Origin: Adiantum capillus-veneris
Taxonomy: Eukaryota; Streptophyta; Polypodiopsida; Polypodiales; Pteridaceae
Assembly (NCBI GenBank): GCA_014529385.2
Contig: CM043959.1
Location: forward strand, 90,488,529-90,552,528
Direction: 5' to 3'
Length of the DNA stretch: 64,000 bases
Part shown: positions 9,681 to 18,890 of the stretch, piece by piece
How positions within the stretch are numbered: the first letter of the stretch is position 1
Layout: the number at the start of each line of letters is the position of its first letter
Made by a program: the position numbers and the translations under genes
The notes under the pieces: model-generated
Seen by the model: the letters and a program-made list of their open reading frames with translations, nothing else
What the model was told of the DNA's origin: nothing
Databases searched by the model: none

Positions 9681-10438
9681 TGTTATGTATAGAGCCTGAT
9701 TTACCCCTTGTAATTTTTTGTGGTAAAACCGCACATTTGTAAGGCCCCCATTATGAGGAGAATCCATCGTGCATGAAGGAAATCACTCACCGGAAATAAA
9801 AATCACTTGTCGAAAACCAAAATTTTCACGTCCAGATTTTTTTTTCGTTCATCCAAATATTCCTTTTCACCGAAATATTATAGCCGGACGACGGCCGAAA
9901 AGTGGTCGAAAATCGACCGGTCGGTTGGCCAGTGGCCGGTGGTCGGAAGTCAATAGCCGGTGGCCGATGGACAAATTCAATGGCCGGTGGCCGAATTAAA
10001 AAGTGGACTTGTCTTCTCAAGGGCAGCCACACATGGGTGGATTGGAGGGTCCGATTTGGACTTATCTACAGAAGGGCCGCTACACATGGCTGCCTCTCAT
10101 GAGAGAGGGAAGCCCTTTTGGCCTATAGAAGGAGGCCATTTCTACACACATTTCATAGTGTGAAGTTGATGCAACAAGGTGAGTGTGAGGTGGTGAGAGT
10201 GAAGCAACGCGGGAGCTCTATTAAGGGTATAATCCCTTTGTAAACTACTTCTTCTTTTGAAGTACTAAAGCCATTGAGTGGCTGCTTTCCCGTGGACGTA
10301 GCCCACATTGGGTGAACCACGTATATCGTGTGTACTCTCTCTGTATCTCTACTCTATTATCTCATGTGTTTGAAATCTATCTCTCTCCATTAAGTAATCT
10401 ACTCAAATATTTATTTCGCTACGTCATATTTCTTAACA
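9681..10438 (+). repeat. COP-C 5' LTR
   Basis: It begins TGTTATGTATAGAGCC and ends TTTCTTAACA. It is clearly similar to 13727-14482, with small indels. The U3 part contains repeated GGCCGGTGG-type units around 9910-9990. A TATA-like GCCTATAGAAGG is at 10119-10130 (GCCTATAAAAGG in the 3' LTR). Confidence 0.95.
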
Positions 10439-10440
10439 AC

Positions 10441-10452
10441 TAGTATCAGAGC
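10441..10452 (+). other. COP-C primer-binding site
   Basis: TAGTATCAGAGC lies two bases after the LTR. It differs from the initiator-tRNA-Met site by one G-to-A change. Confidence 0.85.
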
Positions 10453-10500
10453 AAGGCTTGCTCGTAGCTAAATTATCTCAATAAAAGGATTCATTGAATT

Positions 10501-11207
10501 GAGTGGGAGTTACGACGGAGGAAGGGAAGCTCAAGATTGAGAAGTTAAATGGAAAAAACTACCAACATTGGAAGATGTAGATTGAAGACTATCTCTACCA
10601 GAAGGACCTCTATTTGCCACTAGGCGGTCTTGCAAAGAAGCCCGCAATGATGGTAGATGAAGCATGGATTGTCCTTGATCAAAAAGCACTAGGAACAATC
10701 TGGTTAATCTTGGAGTCAACGGTGGCCTTCAACATTTTGGAGATGAAGACCATAGAGGACTTGATGAAGTCACTTGACAACTTCTACGAGAAACCATCGA
10801 CATCCAATAAGGTATTTCTTATGAAGCTCTTGTTCAATCTAAAGATGGCAGAGAATGATTCAGTTGCAGAACACCTAAATGACTTTAGCACAAACATAAA
10901 TCAACTTCGATTGGTGAAAATCAATTTCGATGATGAAGTGCGAGCTCTCCTTATACTATCATCTCTATCGGATAGTTGGGACAGCCTTGTGATGGCTGTA
11001 AGTAATTCTATTTCTGGCACAAATACTCTTAAGTTTGATGATGTTGTGGGTGTTCTCCTAAGTGAGGAATACAAAGGAGAAGCACAGGAGAAACATCAAG
11101 TGCTGCACTGTCAGTGGAAACAAGAGGAAGGCCTAAGGAGAGGTTCAAAGACCAAAAGGGTCGTGATCGCCAAGACGAAGCAAGTCACGCACAAAGTCAG
11201 CTCTTGA
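10501..11207 (+). pseudogene. COP-C Gag
   Basis: The frame reads KLKIEKLNGKNYQHWKM, a TAG at 10578-10580 where CAG is expected, then IEDYLYQKDLYLPLGG. It continues in one 197-codon stretch to 11207 with VAEHLNDFSTNINQL and VRALLILSSLSDSWDSLVMA. These are the UBN2-type Gag blocks of plant copia elements. The CCHC knuckle lies just downstream in another frame (KKGHVKKDCWSKKK at about 11225-11265), so a frameshift separates capsid from nucleocapsid. No ATG can be fixed as the start because the sequence before the TAG is already decayed. Confidence 0.85.
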
Positions 11208-11214
11208 ATTTTGG

Positions 11215-11649
11215 AACTGAGGCAAGAAGGGCCATGTCAAGAAGGATTGCTGGTCCAAGAAGAAGGAGGAGACTGAGTCTCAAGACAACAAGCCAACATC
11301 GGAGGCCAATGTGGCAGGTAAAGTAGAGCAAGATGCTCTAATTCTCTCATTAGACAATGTGTCTAATTCCTGGATAGTAGCTTACGGGGCTTCATTCCAT
11401 GCAACAACACACAAACAACATTTCCAAGATTACACCAAAGGTAATTTTGGGTATGTCTACTTGGGAGATGATGAAGCTTGTGAGATTGTCCGCAAAAGTA
11501 CAGTTTCTGTCAAAACTGCTAATGAAAATGAATGGAAGCTTAAAGATGTTAGGCATGTTCCTTCTCTTTGGAAAAACTTGATCTCTACAGGACAATTGGC
11601 CGATGAAGGTCACAACATTGCATTCGGAAACAAACGATGGAGGATATGA
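11215..11649 (+). pseudogene. COP-C nucleocapsid and protease
   Basis: The open frame from 11311 reads LSLDNVSNSWIVAYGASFHA. Copia proteases have D-S-G-A here, so the catalytic Asp and Ser are replaced by Ala-Tyr (AYGA at about 11379-11390). It then has DEACEIVRKSTVSVK and LKDVRHVPSLWKNLISTGQL, the usual flap and C-terminal blocks. The upstream zinc-knuckle remnant starts near 11215. A TGA at 11647-11649 ends the frame before VVANGEKVGSFYL. The protease was almost certainly inactive before later decay, or has decayed at its core. Confidence 0.85.
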
Positions 11650-11880
11650 AAGGGATCTTTGGTGGTTGCCAATGGAGAAAAGGTCGGTTCATTTTACTTG
11701 TGTACTATCAGCATGCAACCTTCAGCTTGTGCAACAACTACAGATGTCGACAGTGCGGTGTGGCACTACCGGCTTGGGCATATGAGTGCCAAAGGAATGC
11801 AAATCCTTGAAACAAAGAAGCTTCTCCCAGGTCTGAAAGAAGTGGACTTAGATTTCTGTGAAGATTGTGTTAAGGAGTAA
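11650..11880 (+). pseudogene. COP-C integrase N-terminal (GAG_pre-integrase) remnant
   Basis: It reads VVANGEKVGSFYLC, then VWHYRLGHMSAKGMQIL and LKEVDLDFCEDCVKE. The H-x-R-L-G-H and C-x2-C residues form the zinc-binding N-terminal domain of copia integrase. The sequence then runs straight into TTAAGGAGTA (11870-11879), a copy of the ten bases at 11885-11894 that open the C-terminal remnant. The whole DDE catalytic core, normally several hundred codons, is absent. Confidence 0.85.
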
Positions 11881-11884
11881 AATC

Positions 11885-12067
11885 TTAAGGAGTAGGGATA
11901 TAATTTTTAACGAGCAAAATATGTACAAATATTACTTGGAAAGAAAACAAACAAAAGAAACAAGTGATGAGTACATGGAGCTTGAGGACAGTGAAGACTC
12001 AAGGACTGTAAATGGTGACAATGTGCAACAACGTCAAACAAATGAGGAGCTTCAACATATTCCCTGA
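11885..12067 (+). pseudogene. COP-C integrase C-terminal tail
   Basis: It reads ILRSRDIIFNEQNMYKYYLE followed by an acidic, low-complexity linker. S-R-D-V/I-x-F-N-E is the hallmark of the extreme C-terminus of copia integrase. A TGA at 12065-12067 falls before RSTRASRPPERF, which leads to RT. Direct fusion to the N-terminal zinc domain by a 10-bp microhomology shows deletion of the catalytic core. Confidence 0.85.
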
Positions 12068-12119
12068 AGATCTACACGAGCAAGTAGACCTCCAGAAAGG
12101 TTTGTTCCTTCCTTCAACC

Positions 12120-12965
12120 ATCTCTTGATCTCAGATTCTGGAGAGCCAAAGAAGAAGCTATGCAACACGAATCCAAAGAAGAATGGATGAAAAGCATGCA
12201 AGTGGAGATGGAATCACTACATCACAACCAAACATGGGAGTTGGTTGATTTGCCTAAAGGTAAGCGGGCACTTCAAAACAAATGGGTGTACAAGCTAAAT
12301 GAAGAAGATGGTGGGAAGAAAAGGTACAAGTTTAGGCTTGTGGTTCTCAAAAGAAAGGTATTGACTTCAATGAAATATTTTCTCGTGTTGTAAAAATGAA
12401 CTCAATTACGCTTGTCTTAATCCTTGTGGCTGCTCATGATTTAAATCTCGAGCAAATGGATGTAAATACGGCATTCCCTCACGGTGACTTAGAGGAGGAA
12501 TTCTACATGCTTCAACCAAAGGGGTATGAAGTAAAAAGTAAGGAGAAATTTTTTTGCAGATTAAAGAAAAGCTTGTATGGATTAAAGCAAGCATCAAGAC
12601 AATGGCACTTGAAGTTCAATCGATGTATGTTAGATCATGGATTCAGAAGATGCAACTCAGATCATTGTGTCTACACGAAGAATTTGGGAGATAGGAAGTT
12701 TATCATCTTAATGTTGTATGTTGATGACATGCTGATTGCAAGTGCTAACATGCAGGACATCAAAGACCTAAAAGAGGAGCTGTCTAAATCTTTTTCAATG
12801 AAAGATTTAGGTGCTGCAAAGAGGATACTTGGTATGAAAATATCAAGGGACAGGATGAAGAAGGCAATAAATCTATCTCAAGAAGGTACTAGAAAGGTTT
12901 GCAATGCAAAATGCAAAACCAATTTCTACACCTTTGGCTGATCACTTTAAATTAATGAAGGATAT
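12120..12965 (+). pseudogene. COP-C reverse transcriptase
   Basis: It opens with KEEWMKSMQVEMESLHHNQT and TWELVDLPKGKRALQNKWVY. A frameshift near 12340 breaks the VKGFAQKKGIDFNEIFSP region. The following frame (12396-12941) carries LEQMDVNTAFPHGDLEEEFY, LYGLKQASRQWHLKF and the active site YVDD at 12717-12728. A second frameshift near 12885 precedes PISTPLADHFKLMKDMCPKT. All copia RT blocks are otherwise recognisable. Confidence 0.9.
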
Positions 12966-13665
12966 GTGTCCAAAGACATAAGAGGAGATAGCCTATATGT
13001 CTAAAGTTCCATATGCTGTAGTGGTAGGTTCTCTAATGTATGCTATGGTCTGGACAAGGCCAGACATTGCACATGCAATGGGAGATGTGAGTAGGCTCAT
13101 GGACAACCCAGATAAAGAGCATTGGAAAGCTGTGAAGTGGATACTTAGGTATCTAAAAGGGACAACAACAAATGCTTTGTATTTTGGAGGAACTGATATT
13201 TTTCTTCAAGGGTATGCTGATGTAGATATGGCAAGTGACAAAGATACTCGAAGGAGCACTACGGGCTATGTATTCACAGTTGGAGGCAAAACAATTTGTT
13301 GGGCTTCAAAGTTGCAGAAAGTGGTCTCACTTTCTACCACGGAACCAGATTATGTAGCAATGACGGAGGCAAGCAAAGAAATTCTGTGGCTTCACAGATT
13401 CTTAGAAGATCTTGGATTCAAACAAGACAATTGTGTCTTGTACAGTGATAGCCAAAGCGCTATTCATCTTGCAAAGAACTCAGCCTTTCATTTAAGGACA
13501 AAGCACATTGAGGTGAGATATCACTTTATATGCACTCTTTTGGAAGAGGGACAACTAAAGCTAGGAAAGGTGCATACAAGTGAAAATCTTGCAGACATGT
13601 TTACAAAGGTGGTCAACAAGGAGAAGTTAAGCTTTTGCTCAACTTCAGTCGTCATTCAAGGATAA
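12966..13665 (+). pseudogene. COP-C RT thumb and RNase H
   Basis: It contains VPYAVVVGSLMYAMVWTRPD and IAHAMGDVSRLMDNPDKEHW. RNase H landmarks follow: LQGYADVDMASDKDTRRSTT, LSTTEPDYVAMTEASKEILW (E-A-E has become E-P-D), YSDSQSAIHLAKN, HIEVRYHFI and HTSENLADMFTK. The 222-codon frame from 12997 is uninterrupted to the TAA at 13663-13665. The spacing is normal for copia. Confidence 0.9.
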
Positions 13666-13715
13666 GAAGCAAGGATGGAAAGCACTCCACAGGTTTGGTT
13701 TGGAGACCAGTCTCC

Positions 13716-13725
13716 AAGTGGGAGA
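13716..13725 (+). other. COP-C polypurine tract
   Basis: AAGTGGGAGA, one base before the 3' LTR start TGTTAAGTATGGAG. Confidence 0.85.
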
Positions 13726-13726
13726 T

Positions 13727-14482
13727 TGTTAAGTATGGAGCCTGATTTACCCCTTGTAATTTTCTGTGGTAAAAGCGCACATTTGTAAGGCCCCCATTAT
13801 GAGGAGAAGCCATCTCACATGTAGGAAAATCACTCGCCAGAAATTTCACGGGCCAGAATTTTTTTTTCATTCATCGGAATATTTCTTTTTGCCAAAATAT
13901 TAGGGCCGGACGACGACCGAAAAGTGGTCGGAAAACGACCGGTGGGTTGGGCGGTGACCGGTAGTCACTGGCCAGCGGTCGGTGGTCGGAAGTCAATAGC
14001 CGGTGGCCGATGGCCAAGTTCAATGACCCATGGCCAAATTCAAAATTGGATTGTCTTCTCAAGGGTGGCCACACATGGGTGGATTGGAAGGTCCGATTTG
14101 GACTTATCTACACAAGGGCAGCTACACATGGCTGTCTCTCATGAGAGAGGGCAGCCCTTTTGGCCTATAAAAGGAGGCCATTTCTACACACATTTCATAG
14201 TGTGAAGCTGATGCAACAAGGTGAGTGTGAGGTGGTGAGAGTGAAGCAGGGCAGGAGCTCTATTAAGGGTATAATCCCTTTGTAAACTACTTCTTCTTTT
14301 GAAGTACTAAAGCCATTGAGTGGCTGCTTTCCCATGGACGTAGCCCACATTGGGTGAACCATGTATATCGTTTTTACTCTCTCTTTCTCTCTCTACTCTA
14401 TAATCTCGTGTGTTTGAAATCTATCTCTCTCCATTAAGTAATCTACTCAAATATTTATTTAGCTACATCATATTTCCTAACA
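13727..14482 (+). repeat. COP-C 3' LTR
   Basis: It begins TGTTAAGTATGGAGCC and ends TTTCCTAACA, and is a direct repeat of 9681-10438. The TATA-like GCCTATAAAAGG is better preserved here, at 14162-14173. Confidence 0.95.
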
Positions 14483-15023
14483 AATCTCACCTAGCCAACA
14501 AACAGCTGGAGGAGATCAAGAAGGTGAGATTTCTCTCTAGGGAAACTTTCCTTCAGCCAGAGCCTTCTAAACCAAGAACATTCTTTTAGGGCTCTGAAAG
14601 TGAGGAAGAGTCGAGGCCACGTGCAAGTGCTCGATGATGAGAAAGGGAATACAATTCAAAACCAAGATGAGATGGCTGGACTTATGCTCAAGTATCTCAG
14701 CCAGATTATTGGCCAGCCAAAGACCCAATCTCAAGAAGTGGAAGAAGCCCTAGCATCTTTACTTGGGAGTGTTGAAAAGAAGGTTCCCCAGGAGGAAGAC
14801 AACCGCATGGAAAAGACCTTCTCTGAGGAGGAATGCCCAACGACACTAAAAGATCTTGGCAATGAAAAGTCCCCCGGTTGGGATGGACTGACGGCTAAAT
14901 TCTTTGGGGAATTTTGGGATGATCTCAAGGGTCCAGTCACACGGATGGCCAATCAAGCTGTTTTCGAAGAGTTGTTGGATGCAAGTGTTAAGAGAGGGCT
15001 TATCAAGCCCAACCCCAAATAGA
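14483..15023 (+). pseudogene. LINE-A1 pol: linker and RT N-terminus
   Basis: After the AATCT duplication the LINE resumes. A 140-codon frame from 14600 reads MRKSRGHVQVLDDEKGNTIQ, MLKYLSQIIGQPKTQSQEVE, then EKSPGWDGLTAKFFGEFWDD and SVKRGLIKPNPK before a TAG at 15020-15022. P-G-x-D-G-L is the classical start of LINE RT in plants. The TAG stands where LINE-A2 has Lys (KKIC). The same blocks are found at 57080-57420. Confidence 0.9.
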
Positions 15024-15720
15024 TCTTCCATTCTCAACTTAAACATTGGCGTCCCATTACGATGATATTAGTAGCATACAATATTATTGCCAAGGTGATA
15101 GCTCTCAGACTTGCCACCCTCTTGAGTCAGATCATCTCTCCCCATCAACATGGGTTCATTAAAGGGAGATCTATTTATGACAATATCTTGACAACAATGG
15201 TAGGAATAGAGTATGCATCCTTTTCTAAGCAAGTGTGCATCTGAACCTCGACAAAGACTATGATAGAATAGAATGGTCCTATATAGAAGAAGTCATGGGA
15301 GCTCTGGGATTTGGGCCTCACCTTTGTTGCCTCATACGCACACTAGGCATTGGCAGCCAATCAGAGCTTCTGTTTAATGACAGAATTGTGGGCTCTTTTG
15401 AGGTGAAAAGGTCTATTCAGCAAGGATGTCCCCTTGCCCCCTTTATTTTTTCCATCAGGTCGCATCCTCTCATTATGATGCTCGAAGCCAGTGCTGCGTG
15501 GGGAGAGATTCAAGGTCTAGCATTACCGGGCAACGACCAGCTACTAGGCAAAATGTTTGCAGATGATTCGCTCCTATTCTTGAAGGTGTGCCCTCAAGTT
15601 GTCAAGAGAGCTCCGGAGATTGTGCAAACATTTTCCATGGCCTCGGGATCCAAGTGCAATATAGAGAAGTCAAGACTAATCTCCCTATCGAAGAACGACT
15701 CTTTAGACCCTGCAGTCTAG
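15024..15720 (+). pseudogene. LINE-A1 reverse transcriptase core
   Basis: It continues with LKHWRPITMILVAYNIIAKV, HQHGFIKGRSIYDNILT, then a frameshift near 15240 and LNLDKDYDRIEWSYIEEVMG, RSIQQGCPLAPFIF, and the active-site box FADDSLLFLK (FADD at 15555-15566). The catalytic Asp residues are intact here, unlike in LINE-A2. The frame ends at TAG 15718-15720 in DPAV, followed by IGEI in phase. Confidence 0.9.
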
Positions 15721-17280
15721 ATAGGAGAGATTATCTCAAAAGGGAGTGTATTTCGACACCTAGGAGCCCCCGTAGGGGTGGACATAACCCACATATGCAA
15801 AGATTTCAATGGGTCCTTGAAAAAAAATCTCAAAAATGAGAAGATGTGAGTTTGTTCTCCTCCTCTTCCAAAGCGGGATTAGAGTGATTAATGCTTTTAT
15901 GATCCCGTATATTTCTTTCCTCAGCCTCGTGCTCAAGATGGCTAAGTGTTAGTAGAAAGAATTCTTAAAACCGGTGAAAAGGTTTCTTTGGAAGAACAAC
16001 ACAAAAACCTCCAGGCCATGGAAGTGGGCTAGATGGGAGAAAATTGCTTTCCCGATAGACCAAGGAGGGCTCGGCATTCTTAACCCTGTATCCCATGCTA
16101 AGGACCTTTGTGCCAAATTTATGGTCTCATTGGCTAAACAAGACCAAGCTTGAGCTATCATGACCAAGGAAATGCTTGATGCAGTAAAACTGGGATTGGA
16201 AGGGGGAAAGTGGAAGGCGGTTGTGATGCACGACAAACTTCTCGCCCCGAAGTGGTCTTATCTTAGATCTGGTGGACTCTCTAGGGGACTGATGAGGAAG
16301 TGCAAAAGTGGAGCTGAGGTTTTGGAATGGGGGGAAGCAACAAGATACTTTTAGAACTCCATTTTGCAATGGTCCCCTTGGCTCTCTAAAATATTGGGCC
16401 CCCGCAAAGCCCCTATTGGATAGAAATGGCCAAGAATGTGAATAATAAGGGGCTCGTTCGACTTGAGAAATTTTGGGATGGCAACAGGAAGTGCTCAAAA
16501 ACGTTGACTCTTTAGCCACCCAATTTCAATTGAATGTCTTTGAGATCTTACTAGTCTATAGGGTGATGAAACAGCTTGATAAGGTAGTGATGCCAATTTG
16601 TGGATCCAAATTTTAATGGGATGCTTGGAGATGGCCCGAGAGTAGCCTCTTTTGGAAACCACATCCTAAAGTCATTTACCATGCAGCAATGCACAAGGTT
16701 AATTGGTGTAACCCCCTCAACAATTTTTGGAAGAGGCATTGGACAGAAAAACGGTGAGAGGGAGTCATGGAGAACATCAGGAAGGCAAGGTGGCCTTAGT
16801 ATATGAAGATATTTCTCCAGAAAGTGATGTGAGGTGCTCTGCCGATGGGTGTGAAGAGACAAGAAAGAGGAATCGGGTCTGATCATTGCTTGGGGTGCAG
16901 AATAGCTAGTGAAGATGTAGCCCACCTTTTCATGGGATGCGAGCCAATCAGTGGCATGGCTAGAAAAATATGCAAGTGGATTCAAAGGACATGGAAAATT
17001 AAGTTCTTCAAGAATGATTTGTTCTTTGGTATAACAGGTTGGGAAGTCATGCTCTTCTTGTCTGCACTCAAATAATCAAGTACTCCTTCTTTCACCATAT
17101 TTGGCAAGCAACAAACCGCTGCGTGTTTGAGGGGGATCTGGCTGTTTTGGCAAGCTTTTGTGAAATCCTACAAGAGAGCAGAGTGACGGTCCAGATGAGC
17201 GAAGGCAAACAAGCCTCAGAGGACTGTTCTAGAATAATACATGACATCACCTAGGAGTAGTTGTGGTCTTTCTGTCAAGC
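15721..17280 (+). pseudogene. LINE-A1 pol C-terminal region with zf-RVT
   Basis: Short alternating frames give RHLGAPVGVDITH, a KPVKRFLWKNNTKTSRPWKW-like block, and LAPKWSYLRSGGLSRGLM. From 16845 comes HCLGCRIASEDVAHLFMGCE, the C-x2-C...H-x3-C zinc motif typical of the region after plant LINE RTs, then ICKWIQRTWK and a TNRCVFEGDL-like end. At least five frame changes are present. LINE-A2 matches throughout (58001-58920 and 60472-61108). Confidence 0.8.
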
Positions 17281-17395
17281 AAAAAACTTGTAATCTTTTG
17301 ACCCTCAAGGCTTGGTCTAAGCTTGAGGTTGGTGTATATTTCTGATGTTCTTAATACTATCCACTCACAATTGTGACTTTTGCAACAAAAAAAAA
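17281..17395 (+). other. LINE-A1 3' UTR and poly-A tail
   Basis: Non-coding sequence ends in AATACTATCCACTCACAA, then TGCAAC and nine A bases at 17387-17395, followed directly by the target duplication. Confidence 0.85.
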
Positions 17396-17406
17396 GATCT
17401 TGCCCG
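17394..17406. repeat. Target-site duplication of LINE-A1, right copy
   Basis: AAGATCTTGCCCG, identical to 9073-9085. Confidence 0.85.
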
Positions 17407-17620
17407 GTCTTTTAGTCCATATCCCTCATGGAAAGGCTAGCTTTATCCATAGTCATGGAAACAACCTTAACCCATACTTCATGATCATTATTCACACCAT
17501 CTTTTGCATCAGCAATCATGCATGGTGGGAATTTGCAACACATGCACAATCCATTCCTTTTCATCATGAAAGCTTGCAAGCAAGCTGCACTAAAAGAATA
17601 GAATCAAATTCTGCAAAATG
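17407..17620 (+). repeat. REP-1 copy a, right half
   Basis: It continues REP-1 after LINE-A1. GTCTTTTAGTCC and TCCCTCATGGAAAGG match the uninterrupted copy at about 31960, and GGAAACAACCTTAACCCATA matches near 32008. Confidence 0.75.
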
Positions 17621-18009
17621 AGACAACTAGAATTTGGATATTCCGATTACTGAGTCAAAAATACAAAGAACATTGCACTCGGTGCTAGTTTACAAGAAGG
17701 CCAACCGACAAAAGATAGATTTTCAAAATGAAAGTAGCAGTTGCAATTTATAAATGCCCGTAATAGGTTTTGACTGCACATTCAACTATATAATTACCAA
17801 CTAGTAACTACTAAAGCTACTGATAAAGGATCACTTTGAGAAGCTTCTTCTCTTATATAGATTATGATTCCAAACAAGCAGGAGAGTTGACTATCTTTGA
17901 AGCCCACTCCAAGGTTATCCCAAATGAATCCCATCTCATTGATGCTAACCTTTTTGGACAAAGAATAACATAGGGGTTAATCAAAGGCATTCTTCTCCTA
18001 CATGGGATG
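17621..18009. other. Unassigned sequence, possible degenerate LINE RT (left part)
   Basis: There is no clear gene. The last bases before LRD-A read GLIKGILLLHG, and the first bases after it (31113 on) read MPFQFIDDMNALLSIENQS. Together they resemble the LINE RT block around the F-x-DD box. If so, LRD-A inserted into an old LINE. Confidence 0.3.
18005..18009. repeat. LRD-A target-site duplication, left (GGATG)
   Basis: GGATG here and GGAAG at 31113-31117, a four-of-five match. Confidence 0.6.
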
Positions 18010-18158
18010 TGTCATGCCAAGGGCATACCCAGGGGAGGTCACGGACCTGGGCCAGTAAGTGGCCGACTGCCAGTGTGGAACAGAGGATTCAGTAGCCAGG
18101 GGCTATATAAGGGAGGTTGGGCGGTAAATCCAAGCCAAGTAGTTCCCTCGGCATTACA
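18010..18158 (+). repeat. LRD-A 5' LTR
   Basis: It begins TGTCATGCCAAGGGCATACC and ends GGCATTACA. A TATA box (CTATATAAGGGAGG) is at 18103-18116, leaving only about 40 bases downstream. The right copy at 30964 is nearly the same length and sequence. Confidence 0.9.
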
Positions 18159-18159
18159 C

Positions 18160-18171
18160 TGGTATCAGAGC
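18160..18171 (+). other. LRD-A primer-binding site
   Basis: TGGTATCAGAGC is an exact match to the plant initiator-tRNA-Met complement, one base after the LTR. Confidence 0.95.
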
Positions 18172-18736
18172 TCAGGGGAGGAGGAGGCATGGAGGACGGG
18201 AAGAAGCATGGTCTTCCCTTTCCCTCTCGTTCTCACTCTCTCTCTATCTCTTTTGCAAGGCATCTTTCTCAATCTCTCTCGCAGCCATGGCAACATTTGT
18301 GCATGGAATTGCATGTGATTGATGGCTCTTCTCCAACGAGGCAGGCATGGAAGCCGAAGAAGCAAGCACCGTGTGTTGCTGTCCCAAGTCGGGGAGGAAA
18401 AATCGAATCCCTCAGGATCATGGGCAGCAACCCTAAGTGGAGAGGAAGGTGTGTTTTTGGCCGGCACCAAATGGTGCGCATGTGGGCTCAGTAGGAGCGT
18501 GCAAGGGAGTTGAGTAAAAGCCGTCACAGGGACGGGTGCATTCAAGCAACGAGGACTCTCTCTCTCTCTTTCTCCCTCTCGGCGGCTCTGCCCGCAACGC
18601 CATCGCTCACAGCAGAAACAGTAAGTAAATTTTTTCATTAAAAAAATTTTAAAAAGCTTTTTGATTCTGCTTTAGAGCACCCGTAGGGGCTTCCCTAGGG
18701 GCTCACCCCACCAAGGGTCGGCTATCGTGCCACCCT

Positions 18737-18890
18737 GGATGCATGCGAGGCTTGAAGGGGCGGAAGGGCCACTCAAGGATTCCTTGCTCGGCTTGTCGGG
18801 ATGCATGCGAGCCTCGAAAAGGCGGAAGGCCACTCAAGGACGCCCTACCCGGTTTCGCAGGATGCATGTGAGCTTTGCCTCGAAGGGAGG
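18737..18890 (+). repeat. Tandem repeat, period 61-62 bp, about 2.5 copies
   Basis: Units begin GGATGCATG at 18737, 18799 and 18860 and share GGCGGAAGG and CCACTCAAGGA. It is GC-rich compared with its surroundings. Confidence 0.85.

Larger units (their letters stand above)
9681..14482 (+). mobile_element. COP-C: structurally complete Ty1/copia element with an integrase deletion
   Basis: Both LTRs (758 and 756 bp), the initiator-Met primer site, gag, protease, integrase remnant, RT, RNase H and polypurine tract are present in order, flanked by AATCT duplications, for 4802 bp in all. The integrase catalytic core is missing and several frameshifts and stops interrupt gag and pol. It is the youngest layer of a three-level nest (REP-1, LINE-A1, COP-C). 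Confidence 0.95.
9086..17395 (+). mobile_element. LINE-A1: 5'-truncated plant LINE, split by COP-C
   Basis: About 3.5 kb of LINE remain once COP-C is removed. It begins inside the endonuclease, continues through RT and the C-terminal zf-RVT region, and ends with a 3' UTR and a 9-base poly-A at 17387-17395. A 13-bp target duplication flanks it and the empty site can be seen in REP-1 at about 31945-31965, so this is target-primed insertion with 5' truncation. It is closely related to LINE-A2, with parallel amino-acid blocks along the shared length. Frames are broken in many places. Confidence 0.9.

Noticed and set aside
18165-18638. 157-codon minus-strand frame in LRD-A
   Set aside because: It begins beside a CT/GA-rich tract, has no recognisable domain and no equivalent in TRM-B. 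Treated as a chance frame.
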